A stretch of 64,000 bases of DNA. Origin: Burkholderia ambifaria. Its GTDB lineage: Bacteria > Pseudomonadota > Gammaproteobacteria > Burkholderiales > Burkholderiaceae. Both the position numbers and the translations under genes were made by a program. The notes beneath the pieces are model-generated. The model worked only from the letters and a program-made list of their open reading frames with translations, had not been told where the DNA came from and ran no database searches. Each line of letters begins with the position of its first letter. Position 1 is the stretch's first letter. Shown piece by piece: positions 1-8,209 of the stretch. The stretch spans positions 192,997 through 256,996 of the forward strand of contig NZ_LKPJ01000001.1 of assembly GCF_001443045.1 (NCBI RefSeq). Direction: 5' to 3'.

Positions 1-310
1 TGTAGAGAGCGGGCGAATCGTCGGCGGAGACCATATGCGGCAACAGCATCGCTGCAACCATTCCCGACAGATTCGCGAGCCCGACGCCCGACAGGTCAAT
101 GCCGCCATTGCCCGACACCATCGACAGCATGATGCCGAGCGCGAGCAACCCCAGCTCAGGCAACTGACCACCCATCGATTGCAGGTTGTCAATGTCGACG
201 AACTGCCCGTGCGACAGCACAGTCGCGACGATCACAATCAGCAGGTTCACGCCGACCAGGAAGTTCAGTTGTTTGTCCCTGAACCAGGACGTCATGTTCA
301 GACCATTCAT
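1..310 (-). CDS. Sugar ABC transporter permease (RbsC family), partial
   Basis: The minus-strand frame opens with ATG at 310 and runs off the window edge, so only about 103 N-terminal residues are seen. The start reads MNGLNMTSWFRDKQLNFLVG and continues with a hydrophobic helix (VNLLIVIVATVLS). A glycine-rich stretch near residue 68 (VSGNGGIDLSG) is typical of RbsC/AraH-type inner-membrane permeases of ribose-class importers. Its ATG overlaps the kinase stop codon by four bases (ATGA), so it is translationally coupled to the sugar kinase. The ATPase and binding protein would lie beyond the window. The likely substrate is deoxyribose, ribose or a nucleoside, inferred from the linked deoC and kinase genes. 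The family assignment is fairly safe; the substrate is not. Confidence 0.75.
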   Translation of the reverse strand, partial: MNGLNMTSWFRDKQLNFLVGVNLLIVIVATVLSHGQFVDIDNLQSMGGQLPELGLLALGIMLSMVSGNGGIDLSGVGLANLSGMVAAMLLPHMVSADDSPALY

Positions 311-1245
311 GATTGAGCCGCGAGCGCTACGTGAGCGCCGAGTACCGCGTTGATCTCGTCGAGCGTCGGCATCGACGGCGCGGTGCCCGCTCGCGTGACC
401 GACAGGCTTGCCAGCGCACAGCCGAAGCGCACCGCATCGAGCGGAGAATCGCCGCGCGACAGCGCCGCGGCCAATCCGCCTGCGAAGCCGTCGCCGGCAC
501 CCGCGGTTTCCACGACACGGCCGCAATCGAATGCGGGCACGTGCTCCGAAACCTCACGCGTGTGAAGCAACGCGCCCGCCTTGCCGAGCGTCACGATCAC
601 CGCACGCACGCCCTTCGACAGCAGGATATCGGCGGCACGACGGGCATCGTCGACCGTTTCGATCGGCACACCCGTGAGCGCCGTCGCTTCGGTTTCGTTC
701 GGCGTGATGAAGTCGCACAACGGGAACATGTCGTCGTCGAACGGCACGGCCGGCGCGGGGTTGAACACCGTCGTCACGCCGTGGCGGCGCGCGAGTTCGA
801 GACCGCGCTTCGCCGCCGGAACCGGTTGTTCCAGTTGCGTGACGAACACCTTCGCTTTTGCAATGTCCGCCTCCATTGCGTCGACGTCGGCAACGCCCAG
901 TGTGCCCGCAGCGCCAGCAGCAACAATGATCGCGTTGCCGCCTGTGACGTCGTCGACGTAGATATGCGCGGCGCCGGTCGCCATGTCGTCGACGACCGTC
1001 GCACGCGCCGTGATGCCTTCGGCGGCCCACGTCGATTGCGCGATTGCACCGAATGCATCGCCGCCGATACGCGTGCAGAACACGACATCCGCGCCGGCTC
1101 GTGCGGCAGCCACGGCCTGATTCGATCCCTTGCCGCCCGGGCCCATCGCGAACGAGGTGCCGGCAATCGTTTCGCCGAGCGCCGGCATCCGGCTCGCGCG
1201 GAAGCTGAGGTCGGTCACATAGATACCGAGAATGACGACGCTCAT
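307..1245 (-). CDS. rbsK: PfkB-family sugar kinase (ribokinase / deoxyribokinase)
   Basis: A 312-residue cytoplasmic kinase. The N-terminal substrate motif GPGGKGSNQA lies at about residues 35-44. The C-terminal signature TAGAGDGFAGG has the catalytic base Asp at about 252, both typical of ribokinases. It should phosphorylate the 5-hydroxyl of a pentose with ATP. Because it shares an operon with deoC and an aldehyde dehydrogenase, 2-deoxyribose is a likely substrate (a DeoK role); ribose is the alternative. It overlaps both neighbours by ATGA: upstream with the RbsD/FucU gene and downstream with the permease. Family certain, sugar specificity inferred. Confidence 0.85.
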   Translation of the reverse strand: MSVVILGIYVTDLSFRASRMPALGETIAGTSFAMGPGGKGSNQAVAAARAGADVVFCTRIGGDAFGAIAQSTWAAEGITARATVVDDMATGAAHIYVDDVTGGNAIIVAAGAAGTLGVADVDAMEADIAKAKVFVTQLEQPVPAAKRGLELARRHGVTTVFNPAPAVPFDDDMFPLCDFITPNETEATALTGVPIETVDDARRAADILLSKGVRAVIVTLGKAGALLHTREVSEHVPAFDCGRVVETAGAGDGFAGGLAAALSRGDSPLDAVRFGCALASLSVTRAGTAPSMPTLDEINAVLGAHVALAAQS

Positions 1246-1721
1246 TGACAGGCCTCCGCAACGGCAGGCGTATCGGGCGCAAGCTCGACGCCCTTCTTGA
1301 AAATGAAGCAGCCATAGCCGCGCGCTTCGCCGGTGGCGATCACGCAGTACGCCTTTTTTGCGCGCTCGTAGAACGCGAAACGCTCGATCGACGCGAACGG
1401 CGTCGACCGTCCTTCCGCGCGATCGACTTCCCGCTGCGCTTCACGCTGCACTGCAGGCAACGCATCGGCATCGCCGACCACTTCCATGCGCTCCGCCGGA
1501 TGCTCGACGAACGAGTCGAGCGGCAACACCGACAGCACCGCGCGAATGGCGCGTGGCGCGTTCGCGCCGTCGAGCCGCAGCACCTTGCCCAGCACGGTTT
1601 GACGGGCGACGGAATCCGCCGGGAAGTTCGCATCGCAGACGACTACTTCGTCGCCGTGGCCCATCGAGCAGAGCGCATACAGCACGTCAGCGTTGAGCAA
1701 CGGATCGATATTTTTCAGCAT
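1242..1721 (-). CDS. RbsD/FucU family sugar mutarotase
   Basis: A 159-residue protein. I chose the ATG at 1721 (MLKNIDPLLNADVLYALCSM) because a strong GGAGGAGA ribosome-binding site sits just before it; the frame stays open further upstream without a better start. The family histidine appears in MGHGDE, followed by DANFPA, and the C-terminal segment YGCFIFKKGV is characteristic of FucU/RbsD. These proteins interconvert sugar anomers so that kinases and transporters receive the right form. Its stop overlaps the kinase start by ATGA. It lies 63 bases after the aldehyde dehydrogenase and presumably serves the same imported pentose. Confidence 0.85.
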   Translation of the reverse strand: MLKNIDPLLNADVLYALCSMGHGDEVVVCDANFPADSVARQTVLGKVLRLDGANAPRAIRAVLSVLPLDSFVEHPAERMEVVGDADALPAVQREAQREVDRAEGRSTPFASIERFAFYERAKKAYCVIATGEARGYGCFIFKKGVELAPDTPAVAEACQ

Positions 1722-1784
1722 GTATCTCCTCCATCTTGCGGGCGCCCGTTGAAGGTCTGATCCCGCGGCCATCAGCGGCGACGA

Positions 1785-4178
1785 TCAGTCGCCGTACGGA
1801 ATCCAGATGTTCTTGACCTGCACCGCCTGCCGCAGGAACGGCAAGCCTTCCGCGGACGCGTCGTACCAGTCGAACACGCGCCCATGATCGACGAACGTAC
1901 GCTTCAGATTGCCGACCGATTCACGCTCGACAAGCGTCGAGAGCGCTGCGCCGCCGAAACTCCAGAGCGCGTCGACGTCATCGTGCTGCGCAAGCGTCTT
2001 CGCAAGCGCGGCATGTTCGCCGGTGACAATGTTCAATGCCCCCGCCGTCACGTCCGACGTCTCGACGACCTGATAGAAATCCGTCGCCATCAACGGGCAG
2101 CGTTCACTCGGCACGACGACTACCCGATTGCCCATCGCAAGCGCCGGTGCAATCAACGACACGAAACCCAGCAACGGTGCTTCGTCCGGACTGATCACGG
2201 CGACCACGCCAAGCGGCTCGTTCATGGCGAGTGCGACGCCGCGCAACGGCGGCGAATGGACCGCGCCGTCAAACTTGTCGGCCCATGCGGCATACGTGAA
2301 CAGCCGCGTGATCGACACCTCGACTTCGCGTTCGGCGGCGGCGGCGTCCAATCCCGCGCGAATCACGAGTTGCCGCCCGAATTCGTCCCCGCGCGCAGAC
2401 AGGTTTTCAGCGAGGTAATACAGTATCTGAGCGCGGTTGTGCGTGCTGGCCTGCGACCACTTCGTCGCGCCGCGCGCCGCTGCGACCGCATTGCGAATGT
2501 CCTTGCGGCTACCGTCTGCCACCTCTCCGACGACTAACCCGGACGGTGCACGCACGACGCGCGAGCTGCCGTTGTCCGCACGCACCTGCTTGCCGCCGAT
2601 AAACAGCTTCGCGGTCCGATCCATCGTACTAAGATAGACATCGGCTTGCGCGACGGGCTTCACCTCGTGACGTTCGTTCGAGCGCAGCGGCAGATCAGTC
2701 CACGCCTGCGGCTCAAGGTACTCGTAAATCCCTTCGCGGCCGCCTTCCCGTCCAAAGCCCGACTCGCGATAACCACCGAAGCCGACACCCGCATCGAACA
2801 GGTTCGTCGCGTTGACCCACACGACACCGCATTCAAGACGCGGCGCGATATCGAGCGCGCGGCCAATCGTCTCGCTCCACACACTCGCGGCCAGACCGTA
2901 ACGTGTATGGTTCGCGAGCGCGACTGCTTCGTCGGGCGTGCGAAAGCTCATCGCGACCAGCACCGGTCCGAATATTTCTTCCTGCGCAAGTGTCGACGCG
3001 GGCGCGACTTTGGTGACCAGCGTCGGCGGGAAAAACACGCCGTTGTCAGGCATCCGCAGATTCGCAGGCTGGTAGACCTCGCACCCCTCCATCTCGCCTT
3101 GTGCGACGAGCGACCTGATACGCTCCAGCTGCACCTCGTCAACGATGGCACCCATGTCGATGCTCTTGTCCAGCGAATGGCCGACCCGCAGCGTCTCCAT
3201 CCGGCGCTTCAGTTTTTCGATGAAGCGCGCTTCGACACCTTCCTGCACCAGGAGACGCGAACCCGCGCAGCAGACTTGCCCCTGATTGAACCAGATCGCG
3301 TCGACCACGCCTTCGACCGCGCCATCCAGATCGGCATCATCGAAGACGATGAACGGCGACTTGCCGCCGAGTTCAAGCGTGAGCGACTTTCCCGAGCCTG
3401 CGGTCGCGGCGCGGATCTGCCGGCCGACACTGGTCGATCCAGTGAATGCAATCTTCGCCACCTGCGGATGTTCGACCAGCGCCGCGCCGGTACGGCCGTC
3501 TCCCGTGACGACGTTGAGCACGCCCGCAGGCAGCCCCGCGCGATGGGCGAGTTCCGCGAACAGGAGTGCCGTCAGCGGCGTAAATTCAGCGGGCTTCAGC
3601 ACCACGCAATTGCCGGTTGCCAGTGCTGGCGCGATCTTCCACGCCAGCATCAGCAGCGGAAAATTCCAAGGCACGATCTGCCCGATGACGCCTAGCGGTT
3701 GCCAACCCGATAGTTCGCTTTCCTGGAGTTGTGCCCACCCTGCGTGATGCAGAAAGTGCCGCGCGACAAGCGGAATGTCGATGTCGCGCGTCTCGCGGAT
3801 CGGCTTGCCGTTGTCCAGCGATTCGAGCACGGCGAAGAGCCGGCTATGCCGCTGCGCCATCCGGGCAAGTGCATACAGATGCCGCGCACGGCCCGCGCCG
3901 CCCAATGCCTGCCAGCCAGGCTGCGCATTGCGTGCGGCGACGACCGCTGCATTCACATCGGCCTTGTCGCCTTGCGCGATGTTTGCGAGCACCCGGCCCG
4001 TCGCAGGCTCGCGGGATTCGAATGTTTCGGCACCATCGCCGGACGTCGGCACGCGAAAAGCACCATCGATAAAATGGCCAAAGACGTTCTCATGCTCAGC
4101 GAGCCACGCGCGCGCGGCTTTGTCGTCTTCCGGGGCGGGTCCGTATTCCATCGAAGAAAAGTATTCAGCTACGCTCAT
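1785..4178 (-). CDS. Two-domain aldehyde dehydrogenase (ALDH16-like)
   Basis: At 797 residues this is far longer than the usual ~500-residue NAD-dependent aldehyde dehydrogenase. Residues 1 to ~510 form a complete ALDH domain: PWNF at ~170, the base Glu269 in LELGG, and the nucleophile Cys303 in GQVCCAGSR. Residues ~519-797 form a second, shorter ALDH-like domain (LFIGGKQVRA, then NEPLGVVAVISPDEAPL) in which I find no GQxC nucleophile. This layout, an active plus a dead domain, is that of the ALDH16 family. It lies 22 bases after deoC. The deoC product is acetaldehyde, so oxidation of acetaldehyde is the natural proposal. The architecture is seen directly; the substrate is inferred. Confidence 0.85.
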   Translation of the reverse strand: MSVAEYFSSMEYGPAPEDDKAARAWLAEHENVFGHFIDGAFRVPTSGDGAETFESREPATGRVLANIAQGDKADVNAAVVAARNAQPGWQALGGAGRARHLYALARMAQRHSRLFAVLESLDNGKPIRETRDIDIPLVARHFLHHAGWAQLQESELSGWQPLGVIGQIVPWNFPLLMLAWKIAPALATGNCVVLKPAEFTPLTALLFAELAHRAGLPAGVLNVVTGDGRTGAALVEHPQVAKIAFTGSTSVGRQIRAATAGSGKSLTLELGGKSPFIVFDDADLDGAVEGVVDAIWFNQGQVCCAGSRLLVQEGVEARFIEKLKRRMETLRVGHSLDKSIDMGAIVDEVQLERIRSLVAQGEMEGCEVYQPANLRMPDNGVFFPPTLVTKVAPASTLAQEEIFGPVLVAMSFRTPDEAVALANHTRYGLAASVWSETIGRALDIAPRLECGVVWVNATNLFDAGVGFGGYRESGFGREGGREGIYEYLEPQAWTDLPLRSNERHEVKPVAQADVYLSTMDRTAKLFIGGKQVRADNGSSRVVRAPSGLVVGEVADGSRKDIRNAVAAARGATKWSQASTHNRAQILYYLAENLSARGDEFGRQLVIRAGLDAAAAEREVEVSITRLFTYAAWADKFDGAVHSPPLRGVALAMNEPLGVVAVISPDEAPLLGFVSLIAPALAMGNRVVVVPSERCPLMATDFYQVVETSDVTAGALNIVTGEHAALAKTLAQHDDVDALWSFGGAALSTLVERESVGNLKRTFVDHGRVFDWYDASAEGLPFLRQAVQVKNIWIPYGD

Positions 4179-4200
4179 GTGGGGTCTTCGTTGTGCGAGA

Positions 4201-5238
4201 TCACGCGAGAGCGTGACGATGGAAGGCGGAATAGCGGCCGGTCACGTGATGCTCGAGTTGCCGCTCGATATCGGCCAGCAGACTCGATGCACCGATGCGA
4301 AACAGATCGGGTTCGAGCCACTGCCTTCCTAGTTCTTCTTTCATCAGGATCTGGTATTCCAGCACCGACTTCGCGGTCGACACGCCGCCGGCCGGCTTGA
4401 AGCCGATTTCAATGCCGGTGCGCTCGAAGTATTCGCGGATCATGCGCACCATCACGAGCGACACGGCGAGCGTCGCGTTGACACCTTCCTTGCCAGTCGA
4501 CGTCTTGATGAAATCGGCGCCAGCCATCATGCAGACCATCGACGCCTTCGCGATGTTCGACAGCGTGTTGATGTCGCCAGTGGCGAGAATCGCCTTTACG
4601 TGAGCGTCGCCACACGCAGCGCGGAAGTCGCGCATCTCGTTGTACAGCGCTTGCCAATTGCCGGTCAGCACGTGTTCGCGCGTCACCACGATATCGATCT
4701 CGGCGGCGCCATCCGCCACGGACGCTTCGATCTCTTTCAGCTTCAGCGGATGCGGAATCAGTCCGGCAGGAAAACCGGTGGACACTGCCGCGACCGGAAT
4801 GCTGCTGCCCGCCAGCGCCGCGACCGCAGTGCCAACAAAGCGGTGATACACGCAGACCGCGCCGGTTGTGATGGACTGCGCCGGCATGCCAAGCGCTTCG
4901 AGCAGATCGTCACGCACCGGGCGGCGAGCCTTTGCACACAAACGTTCGACGCGACCCGCGGTGTCGTCCCCAGAGAGCGTGGTCAGATCGATGCACGTAA
5001 TGGCTTTGAGTAGCCACGCGGCCTGTGCATCTTTTTTGACCGAACGGCGCGTGCCGAGCGTCGCGACACGCTGCTCGACCGCCGACCTGTTCACACGCAG
5101 CGAATCGAGCCACGCCAGATCGAAGGGAACGCCAGGATTGCGGGCGCGGGCGCTTGACGCATGCGCGTAACCCGGCCAGGCGATGACGGAATGAGATGCT
5201 TCATCGAACATAGGTAGGCTCGTTGTTGTGTGATGCAC
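4201..5238 (-). CDS. deoC: Deoxyribose-phosphate aldolase
   Basis: A 345-residue class I aldolase that splits 2-deoxy-D-ribose 5-phosphate into glyceraldehyde 3-phosphate and acetaldehyde. The Schiff-base lysine is Lys245 in GADFIKTSTGK. The proton-relay residues appear as EID at 180-182 and Lys281 in GFKPAGG. The extra ~80 N-terminal residues give it the length of the longer, animal-like DeoC group rather than the ~250-residue E. coli form. A second ATG (MFDEASHS, residue 10) is an alternative start. It is the first gene of the minus-strand sugar operon, and an imperfect inverted repeat lies just upstream. Confidence 0.93.
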   Translation of the reverse strand: MHHTTTSLPMFDEASHSVIAWPGYAHASSARARNPGVPFDLAWLDSLRVNRSAVEQRVATLGTRRSVKKDAQAAWLLKAITCIDLTTLSGDDTAGRVERLCAKARRPVRDDLLEALGMPAQSITTGAVCVYHRFVGTAVAALAGSSIPVAAVSTGFPAGLIPHPLKLKEIEASVADGAAEIDIVVTREHVLTGNWQALYNEMRDFRAACGDAHVKAILATGDINTLSNIAKASMVCMMAGADFIKTSTGKEGVNATLAVSLVMVRMIREYFERTGIEIGFKPAGGVSTAKSVLEYQILMKEELGRQWLEPDLFRIGASSLLADIERQLEHHVTGRYSAFHRHALA

Positions 5239-5255
5239 AACATCATCCGATAACT

Positions 5256-5293
5256 TGAGATCATCGTATCACGCCGATGTTACGATCATGACA
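5256..5293. promoter_or_regulatory. Candidate operator upstream of deoC
   Basis: An imperfect inverted repeat: the left arm TGAGATCATCGTATC (5256-5270) matches the reverse complement of the right arm (5279-5293) at 11 of 15 positions, with an 8-base spacer. It lies 18-55 bases upstream of the deoC ATG, where a repressor site would be expected. No regulator gene is visible beside it; the sequence upstream is mobile-element debris. Symmetry and place are seen; function is inferred. Confidence 0.3.
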
Positions 5294-5314
5294 TAGGGAA
5301 AACCTCCATTGGTC

Positions 5315-5656
5315 GGCTGGGTGCTGTCACGTTGAGGAAGTGGCCGGGTAAGACGTGGTGATGAATAAGACCAAATCGCTTTATCACGACCGCCGGCTTC
5401 CGGCGGCGGTCATCAGCCACGCGGTTCGGTGGTATTTCCGGTTCCACCTGAGCCTGCGCGACATTGAGGAGTTGCTGTTCGAGCGCGGTGTGGTCGTGAA
5501 CGATGAATCCGTCGCTGGTGCGACAAATTCGGCGCGGGCTTTGCCCGTCGTGTCAAAGCGGTGCGGCGCAAGCCGGGTAGCACCTGGCGTCTCGATGAGA
5601 GGTTTGTGACGCTGCGCGGCGCGAAGATCGTCGGAGAGAATCCGGTGTCGAGTTGA
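5315..5656 (+). pseudogene. IS6-family transposase remnant
   Basis: From 5355 the frame reads MVMNKTKSLYHDRRLPAAVI, then HAVRWYFRFHLSLRDIEELL. This is the N-terminal helix-turn-helix start of IS6-type transposases, which usually run about 230 residues. At about 5510 the frame shifts. The next block (WCDKFGAGFARRVKAVRRKP, then STWRLDERFVTLRG) continues the same family in another frame and ends at TGA 5654-5656. The DDE catalytic core is missing. The sequence GGGTGCTGTCAC near 5319 may be the residual terminal repeat. This is a broken, inactive fragment. Confidence 0.7.
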
Positions 5657-5689
5657 TGATTGCCGTGCAGATCGCAATCCGACGAGATG

Positions 5690-5983
5690 TCGAGCAACTG
5701 CCGGCGCTGCCGTTCACGCCGCGCGAGGATGGGATCAATCAGATCCCCTGACCATGTCACGGGAAGTCGAGGCCAGCCGCCGTGCCTCGCCGAGCGAAAC
5801 GCGCGATACAGGTCCGAGGCCCATTTCCCGTGCACATCCGTTGAGCCTGAAGCGGAACACCCGGGAATGCGCGCCACTGTCCGCGATCTGCATGTAGAGA
5901 CCACCACCGTCGGCGTAATGGCCCGGAGTCACCTCCTTGGCAACCCGCAACGCACCGAGCCAGTGTAATTGTCGTCCTGACAT
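5690..5983 (-). pseudogene. Tyrosine integrase (P4-type, N-terminal arm domain) remnant
   Basis: An ATG at 5983 with a GGGAGGGAG ribosome-binding site opens an 82-codon frame. It contains ALRVAKEVTPGHYADGGGLY, then RVFRFRLNGCAREMGLGPV and VSLGEAR. This is the DUF4102 arm-binding start of P4-like site-specific integrases, normally ~400 residues. The frame stops at 5735, but the family continues one frame over as DLIDPILARRERQRRQL, showing a frameshift. The catalytic domain is gone, cut off by the IS6 remnant. Its position ~170 bases beyond the 3' end of selC is the usual place for an island integrase. Confidence 0.7.
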
Positions 5984-6130
5984 GACTCCCTCCTACCCGC
6001 TTACCCATCTTCCTGCCCATACATCGGGCAGAAATTGTGCGGAAATCTGGCGGAAGCAGCAAGCACGTCGCCACCCATAAACCGATTTGAAATCAGCGAC
6101 TTAAAGGACGCCTTCGGAAGCTGCTGGAAT

Positions 6131-6175
6131 GCCCGGGAAGCCTTGCCGGGCGGAAGGCAGCCGGAGTCGAACCGA
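6131..6175. other. Candidate integration site at the selC 3' end
   Basis: The 3' third of selC, plus the adjoining short hairpin GCCCGG...CCGGGC (6131-6150), is the kind of sequence used as attB by P4-type integrases. A truncated integrase of that type begins 168 bases away, starting close to the tRNA as is typical. I see no second copy of the tRNA end in this window, so the far boundary cannot be placed. Inference from layout only. Confidence 0.35.
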
Positions 6176-6243
6176 CCCGGGAGTGTCTGACACCCCCAAC
6201 CGGGTTTGAAGCCCGGCCGTACCACCGGATACGAATGCCTTCC
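6151..6243 (-). tRNA. selC: Selenocysteine tRNA (anticodon TCA)
   Basis: Read on the minus strand this is a 93-base tRNA starting GGAAGGCA and ending TGCCTTCC plus a G discriminator, giving the long 8-bp acceptor stem of tRNA-Sec. The anticodon arm GGGCTTCAAACCC carries TCA at 6209-6207, which reads UGA. A long variable arm (GGGGGTGTCAGACACTCCC) and the T arm GGTTCGACTCC follow. CCA is not encoded. It stands just downstream of selB, completing the local selenocysteine machinery. Confidence 0.95.
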
Positions 6244-6283
6244 GTGGGAAAAGAACCAAAAGAGCGGGAAGAACAACAAGCGC

Positions 6284-8209
6284 CTACGCCTGAATACCCA
6301 CCCAACCGCTGTCAGGCCGCAGGAAGTGAAGATCGCGGTGGAAGCGAGTATACCCAACCCGGTCGAAGAACTCGAGAATCTGGATCGCCCGCTTGCGGCC
6401 AAGCCCGGTCGCGTCGCGAAACGTCGCCGCATCGAGCCCGCCGCCGCGTGTCGGCGCGAGATGCGCCACCAGCCCGGCCAGCTCGCGCACGATATCCGCG
6501 TGATAGAACAGGTCGCGCACGATCTGATGCACGTCGCCGCGCCGTGCGAGCTTGCGCAGCAGCGTGCGTACGACCTCCTCGGCCGCGCCCGTGTCGCGCG
6601 CCAGATCGCGAACCCACGGCGGATCGAAGCGCCCCGCATGAATCAGCGGCAGCAGTTGCTGCGCCAGCGCTTCCTCGCGCGCATCGAAACTCACCGAATG
6701 CGACGGCAGATGCAGCCACGGCCCGCTTCGCGCGACTTCGCCGCCTTCCACCAGCGCTTCGACGAGCGCACGCCACAGCGCATCGCCGACGAGCGGCGCC
6801 GCCATCCGCCGCAGGCGCGCCGCGTCGAGCCCCTGCTCGTCCGGCACGCGCTCGTGATACGCGCGCAGCGTGTCGATCGCGCGTGCCTGCAGCGCAAGCC
6901 AGTGCGCCCGCGCCATCACCGTGCCCTCGTTCGACGCGGCGTCGCGCTGGCCGATCGCCAGCGCATCGTCCGGCAACGCGAGCGCGTCGGGCGCAAACCC
7001 GGTCAGGTGCGTGAGCATCGCACGTGCGATACCGAGCGGCGCCTGCGCGAGCAGCGCATCGAGCCGCCCTTCATCGAGCCACGCCGCCAGCGCGTCGAGC
7101 CATGCGTGGCGCGCGGGCGTGCGACGCTTGCGAGCGGGACCGAACGGGTCCAGCACACGGCCGCCGCCGACGGTGCGCGTCGCCTGCGGATTGCGAACGA
7201 TGAAGCGATCGCCCGGCAGCGCGAACACGGGTTCGTCGAACACCAGTTGCACGCGCATCTTCTGGCCGGCCGCGAGCGTATCGCCGTCGAGCAGCGCAAC
7301 GTGTGCGACGCGATGCAGCGTGCCGAGATGCACGTGCAGCGGCGCCCAGTGCGTCAGCGTGAGCCCCGCATCGGCCAGCAGCGTCAGTTCGACGTCGAGC
7401 CGCGGCGACGTCGCGACGAGCCGCGCATCCGCGACGGTATCGCCGCGCTCGACGTCCGCCTTGTCGACGCCGGCCAGGTTCAGCGCACAACGCTCGCCCG
7501 CGCGGCCCGCATCGACCGGCCGGTTCTGCGCATGGATGCTGCGCACGCGCGCCGCGCCGCCGGTGCGCACGATCGCGAGCGTGTCGCCGGTCGCGACGCG
7601 ACCCGCGAACGCGGTGCCCGTCACGATGGTGCCCTGCCCGGCAAGCGTAAACACCCGATCGACCGCGAGCCGGAACAGGCCGTCGTCGCGGCGCGCGCGC
7701 CACGCGAGCGCCGCGTCGGCGAGGTGCCGCTTCAATGCGCCGACGCCCGGATCGTCCGCGCGCGTCGCACAGGTTTCGAAGATCGGCACGCCATCGAGCG
7801 TCGAGCCGTGCAGCCACGCGGCGATCTCGTCGCGCACGGCCGACAGGCGTGCGGCGTCGACGCGATCGCACTTCGTCAGCGCAACCGCGCCATGTGCGAC
7901 GCCGAGCAGCTGCAGGATCGCGAGATGCTCGCGGGTCTGCGGCATCACGCCGTCGTCGGCGGCGATCACGAGCAGCGCGAAGTCGATTCCGCACGCGCCG
8001 GCCGCCATCGTATGAATCAGCTTCTCGTGGCCCGGCACGTCGATCAGGCCAAGCACGTCGCCGTTCTCGAGCGGCGTATACGCATAGCCGAGCTCGATCG
8101 AGATGCCGCGCGCCTTCTCTTCCTTCAACCGGTCGGTGTCGACGCCCGTCAGCGCCCGCACGAGCGTCGTCTTGCCGTGATCGATATGTCCTGCGGTACC
8201 GACGATCAT
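6284..8209 (-). CDS. selB: Selenocysteine-specific elongation factor
   Basis: A 641-residue GTPase (E. coli SelB has 614) that carries Sec-tRNA to the ribosome and binds the SECIS hairpin. The true start is the ATG at 8209 ([20 protein letters not shown]), with the P-loop [12 protein letters not shown] at residues 4-15 and the G3 motif DVPGHE near 60. EF-Tu-like domains come first. The C-terminal ~250 residues are the winged-helix array that binds mRNA. The ATG overlaps the selA stop by four bases. Its 3' end lies 40 bases from selC. Confidence 0.97.
   Translation of the reverse strand: MIVGTAGHIDHGKTTLVRALTGVDTDRLKEEKARGISIELGYAYTPLENGDVLGLIDVPGHEKLIHTMAAGACGIDFALLVIAADDGVMPQTREHLAILQLLGVAHGAVALTKCDRVDAARLSAVRDEIAAWLHGSTLDGVPIFETCATRADDPGVGALKRHLADAALAWRARRDDGLFRLAVDRVFTLAGQGTIVTGTAFAGRVATGDTLAIVRTGGAARVRSIHAQNRPVDAGRAGERCALNLAGVDKADVERGDTVADARLVATSPRLDVELTLLADAGLTLTHWAPLHVHLGTLHRVAHVALLDGDTLAAGQKMRVQLVFDEPVFALPGDRFIVRNPQATRTVGGGRVLDPFGPARKRRTPARHAWLDALAAWLDEGRLDALLAQAPLGIARAMLTHLTGFAPDALALPDDALAIGQRDAASNEGTVMARAHWLALQARAIDTLRAYHERVPDEQGLDAARLRRMAAPLVGDALWRALVEALVEGGEVARSGPWLHLPSHSVSFDAREEALAQQLLPLIHAGRFDPPWVRDLARDTGAAEEVVRTLLRKLARRGDVHQIVRDLFYHADIVRELAGLVAHLAPTRGGGLDAATFRDATGLGRKRAIQILEFFDRVGYTRFHRDLHFLRPDSGWVGIQA

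Noticed and set aside
5384..5907. Minus-strand open frames across the IS6 remnant
   Set aside because: They are antisense to recognisable transposase sequence and lack family features. Only the part near 5690-5745 continues the integrase.
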